Assembly: GCA_002427055.1 (NCBI GenBank)
Contig: DIPA01000035.1
Span: forward strand, 1-8,644
From: Firmicutes bacterium UBA5500
Lineage (GTDB): Bacteria > Bacillota > UBA994 > UBA5500
Reading direction: 5' to 3'
Length of the DNA: 8,644 bases
The translations under genes were made by a program, and so were the position numbers. Under the pieces are notes generated by a model. The model was not told where the DNA came from. It did no database searches and saw nothing but the letters and a program-made list of their open reading frames with translations. How positions within the stretch are numbered: position 1 is the stretch's first letter; each line of letters starts with the position of its first letter. This document shows, one piece after another, positions 1 through 5,765 of the stretch.

Positions 1-863
1 GTTGCTGCCATGGTGTCTAACCCCACTGGACCACCATCGTAACGCTCAATGATAGTGGCCAACAGCTGACGGTCGGTGGCATCGAGTCCAAACTCATCAA
101 TTTCAAGCAGTTGCAGGGCGGCTTGGGCCACTGGCAAGGTGATTACGCCATCACCTTTTACTTCGGCAAAGTCACGCACACGCCTCAGTAGGCGATTGAC
201 AACGCGTGGCGTACCCCGCGCTCGCCGCGCGAGCTCATAAGCGCCGTCTTCAGCCAAGCTAATGCCTAGAATACGGGCCGAGCGATAGGCTATCGTCTGC
301 AGATCCTCTTCTGTGTAAAACTCCAGGCGGCTAATGACCCCAAAGCGATCGCGCAAGGGGGCTGAAAGCGCCCCCGCTCTTGTAGTAGCCCCGATTAACG
401 TAAAGGGTGGCAGGTCTAGGCGGATAGAACGCGCACTCGGCCCCTTGCCGATGATGATGTCGAGGGCATAGTCTTCCATGGCTGGGTAGAGCACTTCTTC
501 TACACTTCTATTAAGCCTATGTATCTCGTCAATAAAGAGGCAGTCATGCGGACCCAAATTGGTCAGCAGCGCTGCCAGATCGCCAGGGCGCTCGATAGCG
601 GGGCCTGAAGTAATGCGTAAATTGACCCCGAGTTCATTAGCTATGATATGCGACAGGGTTGTTTTGCCCAAACCGGGCGGGCCATAAAGCAACACATGAT
701 CTAGGGCCTCCTGCCTCTGTTTCGCGGCCTGAATAAAGATAGCCAGCGTTTCTTTTACCTTGTCTTGCCCTATATATTCCTGCAAGTAGCGCGGCCTGAG
801 GCTATTCTCCATATCCATATCTTCGTTGTGCAGCTCACCAGCAACAATTCGCTCTTCCTGCAT
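1..863 (-). CDS. ruvB: RuvB Holliday junction branch-migration ATPase (partial, C-terminus off the left edge)
   Basis: RuvB is the hexameric AAA+ motor that pumps DNA through the RuvA-bound Holliday junction. The frame is open from an ATG at 861-863 to the window edge, giving about 287 residues of a family usually near 335-345, so only the end of the winged-helix domain is missing. Visible motifs are Walker A (GPPGLGKTT, residues 61-69), Walker B (LFIDEIHR, about 109-116), the sensor/signature GATTRAG (158-164) and the arginine-finger region PLRDRFG (169-175). The C-terminal segment ([11 protein letters not shown]) belongs to the DNA-binding winged helix. A purine-rich GGGGGG lies just before the start. 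The gene begins 11 bp after the ruvA stop, so it is almost certainly cotranscribed with ruvC and ruvA. No lesion is seen in the part present. Confidence 0.97.
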   Translation of the reverse strand, partial: MQEERIVAGELHNEDMDMENSLRPRYLQEYIGQDKVKETLAIFIQAAKQRQEALDHVLLYGPPGLGKTTLSHIIANELGVNLRITSGPAIERPGDLAALLTNLGPHDCLFIDEIHRLNRSVEEVLYPAMEDYALDIIIGKGPSARSIRLDLPPFTLIGATTRAGALSAPLRDRFGVISRLEFYTEEDLQTIAYRSARILGISLAEDGAYELARRARGTPRVVNRLLRRVRDFAEVKGDGVITLPVAQAALQLLEIDEFGLDATDRQLLATIIERYDGGPVGLDTMAA

Positions 864-874
864 TGATTGCCCCC

Positions 875-1486
875 CTATCGGCTACGGCCTAGGTATTTTA
901 GTGCTTCACGCAGTAAGTCCGAATCGCTCTCTAGCAATTCGGGCGCTTGTTTGGCTGCCGCTCGCAAAGCGCCTGCGGCTTCCTCGGCTCTATAGCCAAG
1001 GGAAGTGAGGGCCGCCACCACTTGCGACTGCACGCCACCTTCTGCTAGCGGCGCTGCATCTACAGCAGACGAGAGAGAATCAGCCTGCGCTGCCAGCTTA
1101 TCTTTGAGCTCCAGCACCAAGCGCTGTGCTGTCTTCTTGCCAATGCCTGGTATTTTGGTCAACACCGCCAGCTCATTCTGTAGAATTGCTCGGCAAAATA
1201 GGTCGCTAGGCATTGCGTTAACAATACTCACCGCTAGCTTGGGCCCCACTCCAGAAACCGTCAACAGGATCTCAAAAAGATTAAGCGTTTCCTGCTCAGT
1301 AAAACCATAGAGCGAAATATCATCTTCCCGTACCTGCAAGTAGGTATGTAATGTTACCTCAGTATCTAAGTTCAAACGCTCAAGCATACGCTGCGGCACG
1401 TACACTCGATAACCAATATTATTCACTTCCAGTACGACGAAGTTGGCACTCTTATTAACCAATTTACCGCGCAAATAAGCGAACAT
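875..1486 (-). CDS. ruvA: RuvA Holliday junction DNA-binding subunit
   Basis: RuvA binds four-way junctions as a tetramer and loads RuvB rings onto two opposite arms. At 203 residues it has full family length. The N-terminal OB-fold begins [10 protein letters not shown], close to the usual MIGYLRGKL. The two helix-hairpin-helix DNA-contact motifs are visible as VSGVGPKLA (about residues 77-85) and [16 protein letters not shown] (about 112-127). A short acidic/alanine-rich linker then leads to the C-terminal three-helix domain that contacts RuvB ([11 protein letters not shown]). The ATG at 1484-1486 lies 3 bp after the ruvC stop, and its ribosome binding site (AAGGAGC) sits inside the last codons of ruvC, so translation is probably coupled. 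ruvB follows after 11 bp. Confidence 0.97.
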   Translation of the reverse strand: MFAYLRGKLVNKSANFVVLEVNNIGYRVYVPQRMLERLNLDTEVTLHTYLQVREDDISLYGFTEQETLNLFEILLTVSGVGPKLAVSIVNAMPSDLFCRAILQNELAVLTKIPGIGKKTAQRLVLELKDKLAAQADSLSSAVDAAPLAEGGVQSQVVAALTSLGYRAEEAAGALRAAAKQAPELLESDSDLLREALKYLGRSR

Positions 1487-1489
1487 GGC

Positions 1490-1996
1490 CTATTGCTCCT
1501 TCCCTACTTGCACTAGATTTTGATACTGCATGCTATGCATGTGACAGATGGCGATAGCCAAAGCATCAGCGACATCATCGGGCTTAGGAATGCTAGCTAA
1601 GCTAAGCAGCGCCTTCACCATGTGCTGCACCTGTTGCTTCTCGGCTCGACCATAGCCAACAACCGCTTGTTTTACCTGCAAAGGCGTATATTCTGCCACC
1701 TGTACCCCATGCTGTGCTGCCGCCAGTACCACTACACCCCTAGCCTGAGCCACCGTAAAAGCAGTTGTCGTATTGCGATTAAAAAACAACTGCTCAATAG
1801 CCAACACATCGGGCTTAAATTCAGTAATAAGTGCAACTATCTCCTGATATAGAAGTAACAGACGATCAGCTAATGGTGTATGGGCTGGGGTACGAACACA
1901 GCCATACTCGATAGCCTTACCACTACCTTGCCTACCCGGTTGTACGAAAGCCCAACCGGTGATAGCTATGCCTGGATCAACTCCCATCACTAACAC
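1490..1996 (-). CDS. ruvC: RuvC Holliday junction resolvase
   Basis: RuvC is the dimeric, RNase H-fold endonuclease that cuts Holliday junctions symmetrically after RuvAB migration. The 168-residue length is normal. The four acidic catalytic residues are all recognisable: D7 in GVDPG, E68 in AIEQL, and D141 and D144 in PDDVADALAIAICH. The aromatic loop FFNRNTTTAF (71-80) and VGYGRAEKQQV (113-123) are also typical. I take the GTG at 1994-1996 as the start because AGGAGG (2005-2010) is 8 bp away. The in-frame ATG three codons later (residue 4) would have a 17-bp spacing. It heads ruvC-ruvA-ruvB, but no convincing promoter was found upstream. It is separated from the BofC-like gene by the plus-strand pair 2272-3494. 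Confidence 0.97.
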   Translation of the reverse strand: MLVMGVDPGIAITGWAFVQPGRQGSGKAIEYGCVRTPAHTPLADRLLLLYQEIVALITEFKPDVLAIEQLFFNRNTTTAFTVAQARGVVVLAAAQHGVQVAEYTPLQVKQAVVGYGRAEKQQVQHMVKALLSLASIPKPDDVADALAIAICHMHSMQYQNLVQVGKEQ

Positions 1997-2000
1997 AGCA

Positions 2001-2010
2001 ATCTCCTCCT
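2001..2010 (-). promoter_or_regulatory. Ribosome binding site that fixes the GTG start of ruvC
   Basis: On the minus strand this reads AGGAGGAGAT. AGGAGG is 8 bp before the GTG at 1996 but 17 bp before the next in-frame ATG, which supports the GTG start. Confidence 0.75.
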
Positions 2011-2204
2011 TATGCTACCTGTCTTTCTTTCGACAGACTAGGGGCAAACACCTGCTTGCCTTCGTAGAAGTGGGGGTTGGGAGGTGAGAGGCGTAGGTTT
2101 AACCTTTATTGGTGCTTATGATTCTTGCGCCTAAGACCATATTTCCGAATTGAATTGCTAGTAACAGTTTAAACTAAATACTTTTATTTTTCAGCCTCGT
2201 GGCA

Positions 2205-2233
2205 TTGACGCAAATACTGCCTACATATACAAT
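2205..2233 (+). promoter_or_regulatory. Sigma-A-type promoter of the lipoprotein/secreted-protein pair
   Basis: A TTGACG -35 box (2205-2210) and a TACAAT -10 box (2228-2233) are separated by exactly 17 bp, each one mismatch from consensus. The predicted start of transcription near 2240 gives a leader of about 30 nt ending at the GGAGGA ribosome binding site (2261-2266). Confidence 0.75.
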
Positions 2234-2271
2234 GCAATTAAGCAGGGAATAAGGACGAACGGAGGAACCTA

Positions 2272-2829
2272 GTGAAAAGGGTAAGAACAGTATTGCTGAT
2301 TCTTATGGTAGGTGCTATTTTAACTGGTTGCACAACGGAGAAAAATATGCAGCACAACATCACTGTTACTACTGATGAGTATTACGAACTTGTGTCCCAC
2401 ATAATGGCAAACTTCCAACCGACCGGCTTCAGAGTTGTATCCCATCAAAACTCGCGTCATGTTACCGTCGTTCCCCGACAATTGGGAGATCCCAATACTG
2501 GCAGCAACGCAACGCAGAAAACTGTCTTCTATATTAGTGACGATGATCAGGTGTTCTTGGAGCTAAGCTTCACTTACCAGCCTGAGCTAACAATACTACG
2601 CTGGCTTAATAGCGCCGACCTGAGCGCCGCTCTGCAAGAAAAGCATGGTATTAGTGTACCTGGTGCTGAGACGTTGCAGGCCGCAACTTATCAACTCGGA
2701 GGGAAGGGCCTTTGCGCCTCAGTGCTTGCCTACGCAGATGGTGGTCAAGAGGGAGCCTACCCTGCTGGCAACGCTGCTGCGGACCTTATCGTACAACTGC
2801 TCGATTTCTTAGGGGAGGTAGAAAAATGA
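2272..2829 (+). CDS. Putative membrane lipoprotein of unknown function
   Basis: I do not recognise a family. The 185-residue product starts with a type II signal peptide: basic MKRVR, a hydrophobic stretch, then the lipobox ILTGC with the acceptor cysteine at residue 20, so the mature protein should be lipid-anchored on the outer face of the membrane. The rest looks like a small soluble alpha/beta domain with hydrophobic strands (TVFYISD, VFLELSFTY) and a C-terminal helix (AAADLIVQLLDFLGEVEK). The GTG start at 2272 is chosen because GGAGGA lies 5 bp upstream, after a good promoter, and the signal peptide begins there. The stop codon overlaps the ATG of the next gene (ATGA), which indicates an operon of two exported proteins. 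The pair runs opposite to its neighbours. Confidence 0.85.
   Translation: MKRVRTVLLILMVGAILTGCTTEKNMQHNITVTTDEYYELVSHIMANFQPTGFRVVSHQNSRHVTVVPRQLGDPNTGSNATQKTVFYISDDDQVFLELSFTYQPELTILRWLNSADLSAALQEKHGISVPGAETLQAATYQLGGKGLCASVLAYADGGQEGAYPAGNAAADLIVQLLDFLGEVEK
2811..2818 (+). promoter_or_regulatory. Ribosome binding site deciding the start at 2826
   Basis: AGGGGAGG lies 7 bp before the ATG at 2826, which overlaps the preceding stop as ATGA. It supports this ATG over an in-frame ATG at 2712, which would put 38 unrelated residues before the signal peptide. Confidence 0.75.
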
Positions 2830-3494
2830 ACCTAGAGAAAGCTAGACTATTGCTTGCATCTCTATTGTTGTTCGCTGTCCTATCTGGGACATCTACGGCA
2901 AATGCACTCAGCCCAACCGACCGGCAGTTCATGGGTGATTCTTATGCCATTATTGACGACCGCTCTCCACTTACTGACATGGATGTGGAGTTACCAACCG
3001 ATATTGACCCTACAGGATCATTCATCGTATGGAACAAAGATGGGTACGTTCCCGGAAGTGCTTATACAGAGTACCATAGACTTGATGACAAAAATGAATG
3101 GTTCTGGAATGACAGTTGCTTCATCCCAGACGGTGTTTCGTATACTTACATCTGGGAGCAAACTGTCTCACATACGCTTTATCAAGAAACTGAACTTTCT
3201 GCTGAGATAAAGGCATCTGCAAGTTCAATTGTGGCCTCAATTGAATCTAAGGTTGCTTCTTCTCTAGTAGCTTCGGAGACCATTCAACATACTGCAGGAA
3301 CCACTTCTACAATCACGGTTACCGAACCAGGCTATTGGGAGATCAACTGGTACCACAAGGCAAAGGTATATGGCGTCTACGGCTACTGGATTGGCACCAC
3401 TATCGACGATCATACTGAGAGACCAATGCTAAGGCTGTTAGGATACGCATCAGAGCCAACGCTGTGGGAGCATAAAGACGTCATCAGACGATAA
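2826..3494 (+). CDS. Secreted protein of unknown function with a long Ser/Thr-rich, beta-prone central segment
   Basis: The 222-residue product has a classical Sec signal peptide: MNLEKAR, a hydrophobic core LLLASLLLFAVL, and a likely cut after ANA (residue 27). It has no lipobox and no later membrane helix, so it should be released or cell-wall associated. The mature N-terminal part is acidic and aromatic, with many Trp, Tyr and Asp (for example NEWFWND, about 90-96). Residues about 113-166 are rich in Ser, Thr and Ala, with small polar residues interleaved with Ile, Val and Leu (SAEIKASASSIVASIESKV, then TTSTITVTEPG). An aromatic beta-like tail follows (YWEINWYHKAKVYGVYGYW). This layout recalls beta-hairpin segments of aerolysin-like proteins, but that is inference from pattern only. 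Translation is coupled to the lipoprotein gene, so the two probably act together at the cell surface. A hairpin terminator follows at 3513-3544. Confidence 0.8.
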   Translation: MNLEKARLLLASLLLFAVLSGTSTANALSPTDRQFMGDSYAIIDDRSPLTDMDVELPTDIDPTGSFIVWNKDGYVPGSAYTEYHRLDDKNEWFWNDSCFIPDGVSYTYIWEQTVSHTLYQETELSAEIKASASSIVASIESKVASSLVASETIQHTAGTTSTITVTEPGYWEINWYHKAKVYGVYGYWIGTTIDDHTERPMLRLLGYASEPTLWEHKDVIRR

Positions 3495-3511
3495 CTTAAG
3501 CAAGAAATAAT

Positions 3512-3545
3512 GGGAGACTGCCTGCTTTGGTGCGGACAGTCTCCT
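3512..3545. terminator. Bidirectional terminator-like hairpin between convergent genes
   Basis: GGAGACTG (3513-3520) pairs perfectly with CAGTCTCC (3537-3544). After one mismatch, CTGC (3522-3525) pairs with GCGG (3532-3535, one G-U), leaving a 6-nt loop. The position between the end of the secreted-protein gene (3494) and the end of the BofC-like gene (3564) suits a shared terminator. The minus-strand exit is more T-rich (ATTATTTCTTGCTT) than the plus-strand exit. Confidence 0.7.
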
Positions 3546-3563
3546 CTTACTTAAATATCTAGC

Positions 3564-4115
3564 TTATCGATCTAATCCTTCAAGCACTTGGGCGAGTTCA
3601 TCTTCCGAATGCACTAGGATACCAATGCTCAGCTGTTGTTGCACAGCTGCCGGTAATCGCGCTACCGACATATCTTCATAGCGCTGCAGGAAAACAGCAG
3701 TCGCCTTCTCCTTCCCCTGCCAGACGGTTACACATCCATCCTGTTCGCCAATCCAGAAGTAGGTCTGGCACTCCGGGCAAATAGATGTTAGCTGACCGTG
3801 CAGTAAGATGGCATCATCGAGTCGTGTTTCCAATTGCATAGCATGCACTGCGCGCTCCATATCGGCTGGAGAAACCATCAATACTTCGGGACTTAAGTCC
3901 CGTTCAGCCACCAGCACCTCATGCCCGCAGCTGTATTCAAGTCGGTAGGTAACAAGTGCATCATTACCAAATAGCTCTGCCCAATAACGTTGATACTCAG
4001 GCTCTCTTATTCGATCGGTCCCTGCATTTGCCAGAAAGGATGGTAACCAGCCTGAGCTGGCAAGGATATAGGCGCCCGCAATTAGGCCAAGTATGACTAG
4101 CCAACGACGTTTCAT
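3564..4115 (-). CDS. bofC: BofC-like (bypass-of-forespore) protein with BofC C-terminal domain
   Basis: In Bacillus subtilis, BofC is made in the forespore, exported to the intermembrane space and restrains the SpoIVB protease that triggers sigma-K activation; bofC there is next to ruvA. The 183-residue product here starts MKRRWLVILGLIAGAYIL, a signal peptide or membrane anchor. The second half matches the BofC C-terminal domain: YFWIGEQDGCVTVWQGK (about 119-135), a middle LPAAVQQQLSIGI, and the ending SEDELAQVLEGLDR. The N-terminal half carries YSCGHEV (C63, H65) and CPEC (C113, C116), plus C128. I start at the ATG at 4113-4115, 7 bp from GAGGTGAT; the longer frame from a GTG at 4127 overlaps that ribosome binding site. 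It lies between yebC and ruvC, and a sigma-G-like promoter may precede it. The orthologous role is inferred from domain and position. Confidence 0.82.
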   Translation of the reverse strand: MKRRWLVILGLIAGAYILASSGWLPSFLANAGTDRIREPEYQRYWAELFGNDALVTYRLEYSCGHEVLVAERDLSPEVLMVSPADMERAVHAMQLETRLDDAILLHGQLTSICPECQTYFWIGEQDGCVTVWQGKEKATAVFLQRYEDMSVARLPAAVQQQLSIGILVHSEDELAQVLEGLDR

Positions 4116-4122
4116 GTTTGCA

Positions 4123-4130
4123 ATCACCTC
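4123..4130 (-). promoter_or_regulatory. Ribosome binding site that fixes the start of the BofC-like gene
   Basis: The minus strand reads GAGGTGAT, 7 bp before the ATG at 4115. The alternative in-frame GTG at 4125-4127 falls inside this site and so is unlikely to be the start. Confidence 0.75.
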
Positions 4131-4150
4131 AAAACGCTATTCTAGTTAGC

Positions 4151-4180
4151 TAGTATAACCACAACTTGGTAATTGCATAC
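4151..4180 (-). promoter_or_regulatory. Candidate sigma-G-like forespore promoter for the BofC-like gene
   Basis: On the minus strand GTATG (4176-4180) is followed after 18 bp by TATACTA (4151-4157). This fits the sigma-G pattern GYATR - 17/18 - CATNHTA except for the first base of the -10 element. Transcription would begin near 4144, about 30 nt before the start codon. A weak sigma-A reading of the same bases is also possible. Confidence 0.35.
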
Positions 4181-4202
4181 AAAAAACGCCTAGGGATGAA
4201 AC

Positions 4203-4229
4203 AAGGAGCTGTTAGAGCAACAGCCCCTT
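4203..4229 (-). terminator. Terminator-like hairpin after yebC
   Basis: On the minus strand AAGGGGCTGTT and AACAGCTCCTT form an 11-bp stem (one G-U pair) around a 5-nt loop, followed by TTGTTTC. It begins 6 bp past the yebC stop codon, the right place for the end of the ylbF-ychF-nadE-yebC series. Confidence 0.65.
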
Positions 4230-4235
4230 TGGTCT

Positions 4236-4976
4236 CTATTCTTCTTCGTCAGGCAAGTCGGCGTTGGTATAGACGTTTTGCACGTCGTCGTGATCTTCTA
4301 AAGCATCTAGGAGTTTTAACACCTTCTCAGACATTTCGCCTTCGACCGCCACTGTGGTCTGAGGAATCATGGTTAGCTCCGCCGAGGCGATAGCGACCGA
4401 CTGCTCATCAAGATAACTACGCACGGCCTCTAAATCAGTAGGCGCGGTGATTATCTCAAAGCTCTCTTCGTCTACCTGCAAGTCTTCTGCCCCAGCCTCG
4501 AGTGCTAAGAGCAGCATTTCATCTTCGGAACGTGATTCATTTTCTCGTTCTATAGTGATTAGCCCTTTCTTATCAAAGAGATAAGACACGCAACCGTTCT
4601 CGCCCATGTTGCCACCATGTTTGCTGAAGATGTGGCGGATATCGGAAGCAGTGCGGTTACGATTCTCACTCAGGAGATCGACCATTACCGCTACGCCAGC
4701 CGGACCAAACCCCTCATATGAGAACTCATCATAGTTATCGGTGTCACCTGTACCCAGGCCGCGCTGAATAGCACGGTTGATATTATCGTTAGGGGTATTG
4801 ACGCTACGTGCTTTGTCCAAAGCCATACGCAAAGCGAAGTTAGCATCCGGGTCTCCCCCGCCATGCTTAACAGCTACTATGATTTCTTTAGCTATTTTAG
4901 CGAAAACCTGACCCTTTTGGGCATCTGCCTTACCTTTTCTGTGTTTAATATTGTTCCATTTCGAATGGCCGGCCAT
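4236..4976 (-). CDS. yebC: YebC/TACO1-family protein (probable transcriptional/translational regulator)
   Basis: YebC-family proteins are conserved cytoplasmic proteins variously described as DNA-binding regulators and, for the TACO1/YebC branch, as ribosome-associated factors that help difficult nascent chains. The 246-residue length is canonical. The hallmark start MAGHSKWNNIKHRKGKADAQ is present, followed by FAKIAKEI, the NTPNDNINRAI segment (about 61-71), the YEGFGPAGVAVMVD block (about 88-101) and SENRNRTASDIRHIFSKHGG. The C-terminus is acidic (LPDEEE). I start at the ATG at 4974-4976, with AGGAGGGTGAT 9 bp upstream. An in-frame GTG at 4985 would extend the protein by MIL but directly abuts the ribosome binding site. 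It lies 45 bp after nadE and is followed by a hairpin. In many bacteria yebC is directly upstream of ruvC; here the BofC-like gene and the plus-strand pair lie between. Confidence 0.96.
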   Translation of the reverse strand: MAGHSKWNNIKHRKGKADAQKGQVFAKIAKEIIVAVKHGGGDPDANFALRMALDKARSVNTPNDNINRAIQRGLGTGDTDNYDEFSYEGFGPAGVAVMVDLLSENRNRTASDIRHIFSKHGGNMGENGCVSYLFDKKGLITIERENESRSEDEMLLLALEAGAEDLQVDEESFEIITAPTDLEAVRSYLDEQSVAIASAELTMIPQTTVAVEGEMSEKVLKLLDALEDHDDVQNVYTNADLPDEEE

Positions 4977-4980
4977 CAAA

Positions 4981-4991
4981 ATCACCCTCCT
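4981..4991 (-). promoter_or_regulatory. Ribosome binding site that decides the yebC start
   Basis: The minus strand reads AGGAGGGTGAT, an extended match to the 16S anti-Shine-Dalgarno. It is spaced correctly for the ATG at 4976 and has no spacing to the GTG at 4985, so the shorter start is preferred. Confidence 0.8.
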
Positions 4992-5021
4992 ATAATATAA
5001 ACGGCTCTTGCGTGCAGAAAA

Positions 5022-5747
5022 CTATAAATCAAGCTCAGGTTTTGGCGGTGAGCGACGCTTGTGTTCGCTACGGCTTTCCAGACGCTCTACAGTCTGTCGC
5101 ACGCTAGGGTCGGCATTGCCAGTCAAGATATAGTCGTCAAGCTGCTCATAAGTCATTCCCATTTCCTGTTCATCAGTTTGCCCCAGCCAAAGCCCAGCTG
5201 AAGGGGCCTTATCAATAATTACCTTTGGTACGCCCAGATAGGCAGCCAACTCGCGCACCTGCCGTTTCACTAAACCCGCAATCGGCATCAAGTCGACACC
5301 AGTATCGCCGTGCTTAGTGAAATAGCCGGTGATCCATTCGCTAAGATTTGTACCGCCGAGCACTAAAGCGTTGCGTTCTGCAGCATAGTAATTGAGGGTT
5401 ACCATGCGTAGGCGTGGCTTGAGATTGGCCACAGCTAAGCGGGGTGCCTCATCAGTCACAGGCAACGCTTGACACAAGGCATCAAACGGCCTATTCAGAT
5501 CAACCGTAATTACTGAGAGGCCGAGCGCCTTGGCACAAAGCTGAGCATGCTCAGCATCTGTGGGGTCGCTATAGCAAGGCATGATGATACCAAGAGCTTC
5601 GTCTCGGAAAGCGCGAACAGCTAATCCAGCCACTACAGCTGAATCTATCCCGCCACTTAAGCCAAAGACAACGCCGCGGCTACCAGCCTTGCGCACATAA
5701 TCTTGCAACCAGGCCACTATTTGATCCACTACCTGCTGCTTGTTCAT
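5022..5747 (-). CDS. nadE: NAD+ synthetase, ammonia-dependent type
   Basis: NadE converts deamido-NAD+ to NAD+ using ATP and ammonia, the last step of NAD synthesis, in the cytoplasm. At 241 residues it contains only the synthetase (adenine nucleotide alpha-hydrolase) domain, with no N-terminal glutaminase, so free ammonia is the expected nitrogen donor. The ATP-pyrophosphatase loop SGGIDSAV is at residues 31-38. Substrate-binding segments are visible at LGGTNLSEWITGYFTKHGDTGVD (about 131-153; G, T, N, D at key points) and KAPSAGLWLGQTDEQEMG. The ATG at 5747 follows GGAGGGAGG, and the gene starts 18 bp after the ychF stop, so the two are probably cotranscribed. The C-terminus is basic (SEHKRRSPPKPELDL), as in related short forms. 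Confidence 0.95.
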   Translation of the reverse strand: MNKQQVVDQIVAWLQDYVRKAGSRGVVFGLSGGIDSAVVAGLAVRAFRDEALGIIMPCYSDPTDAEHAQLCAKALGLSVITVDLNRPFDALCQALPVTDEAPRLAVANLKPRLRMVTLNYYAAERNALVLGGTNLSEWITGYFTKHGDTGVDLMPIAGLVKRQVRELAAYLGVPKVIIDKAPSAGLWLGQTDEQEMGMTYEQLDDYILTGNADPSVRQTVERLESRSEHKRRSPPKPELDL

Positions 5748-5765
5748 CGCCTTGCCTCCCTCCAG

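Larger units (their letters stand above)
1997..2271. other. Divergent intergenic region between ruvC and the plus-strand lipoprotein gene
   Basis: This 275-bp stretch holds no credible ORF. It contains the ruvC ribosome binding site, two short inverted repeats (CTGTC/GACAG at 2019-2036 and GGCAA/TTGCC at 2043-2060), a G-rich plus-strand tract around 2071-2098, a 10-bp palindrome AGTTTAAACT at 2166-2175, and a strong plus-strand promoter at 2205-2233. I found no clear promoter pointing toward ruvC. Confidence 0.7.

Noticed and set aside
353..389. Hairpin GGGGGC/GCGCCCCC inside ruvB
   Set aside because: It lies in a conserved coding segment ([10 protein letters not shown]) without a T-tract, so it is explained by codon content.
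1005..1310. Plus-strand ORFs opposite ruvA, ruvC, yebC and ychF
   Set aside because: They are antisense shadows of well-supported genes with no ribosome binding site and no recognisable protein features.
1997..2271. LexA (SOS) box controlling ruvC
   Set aside because: No GAAC-N4-GTTC site was found. The nearest look-alike, around GAATTGAATT, does not fit.
2712..2825. Upstream extension of the secreted protein to an ATG at 2712
   Set aside because: It would overlap the lipoprotein gene by more than 100 bp and add a Cys/Arg/Trp-rich stretch before a clear signal peptide. The ATG at 2826 has a good ribosome binding site.
2019..3545. Direct repeats or attachment sites bounding the plus-strand pair
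   Set aside because: Flanks share only short, scattered similarity (GACAGACT versus GACAGTCT), and there is no integrase or transposase nearby, so no mobile element can be claimed.
4977..4985. GTG start adding MIL to YebC
   Set aside because: The GTG abuts the AGGAGG with no spacing, and the family begins with MAGHSKW at the ATG at 4976.
4986..5033. Promoter for yebC in the 45-bp gap after nadE
   Set aside because: TATA-like strings exist, but no -35 element at a suitable distance. Read-through from nadE is simpler.
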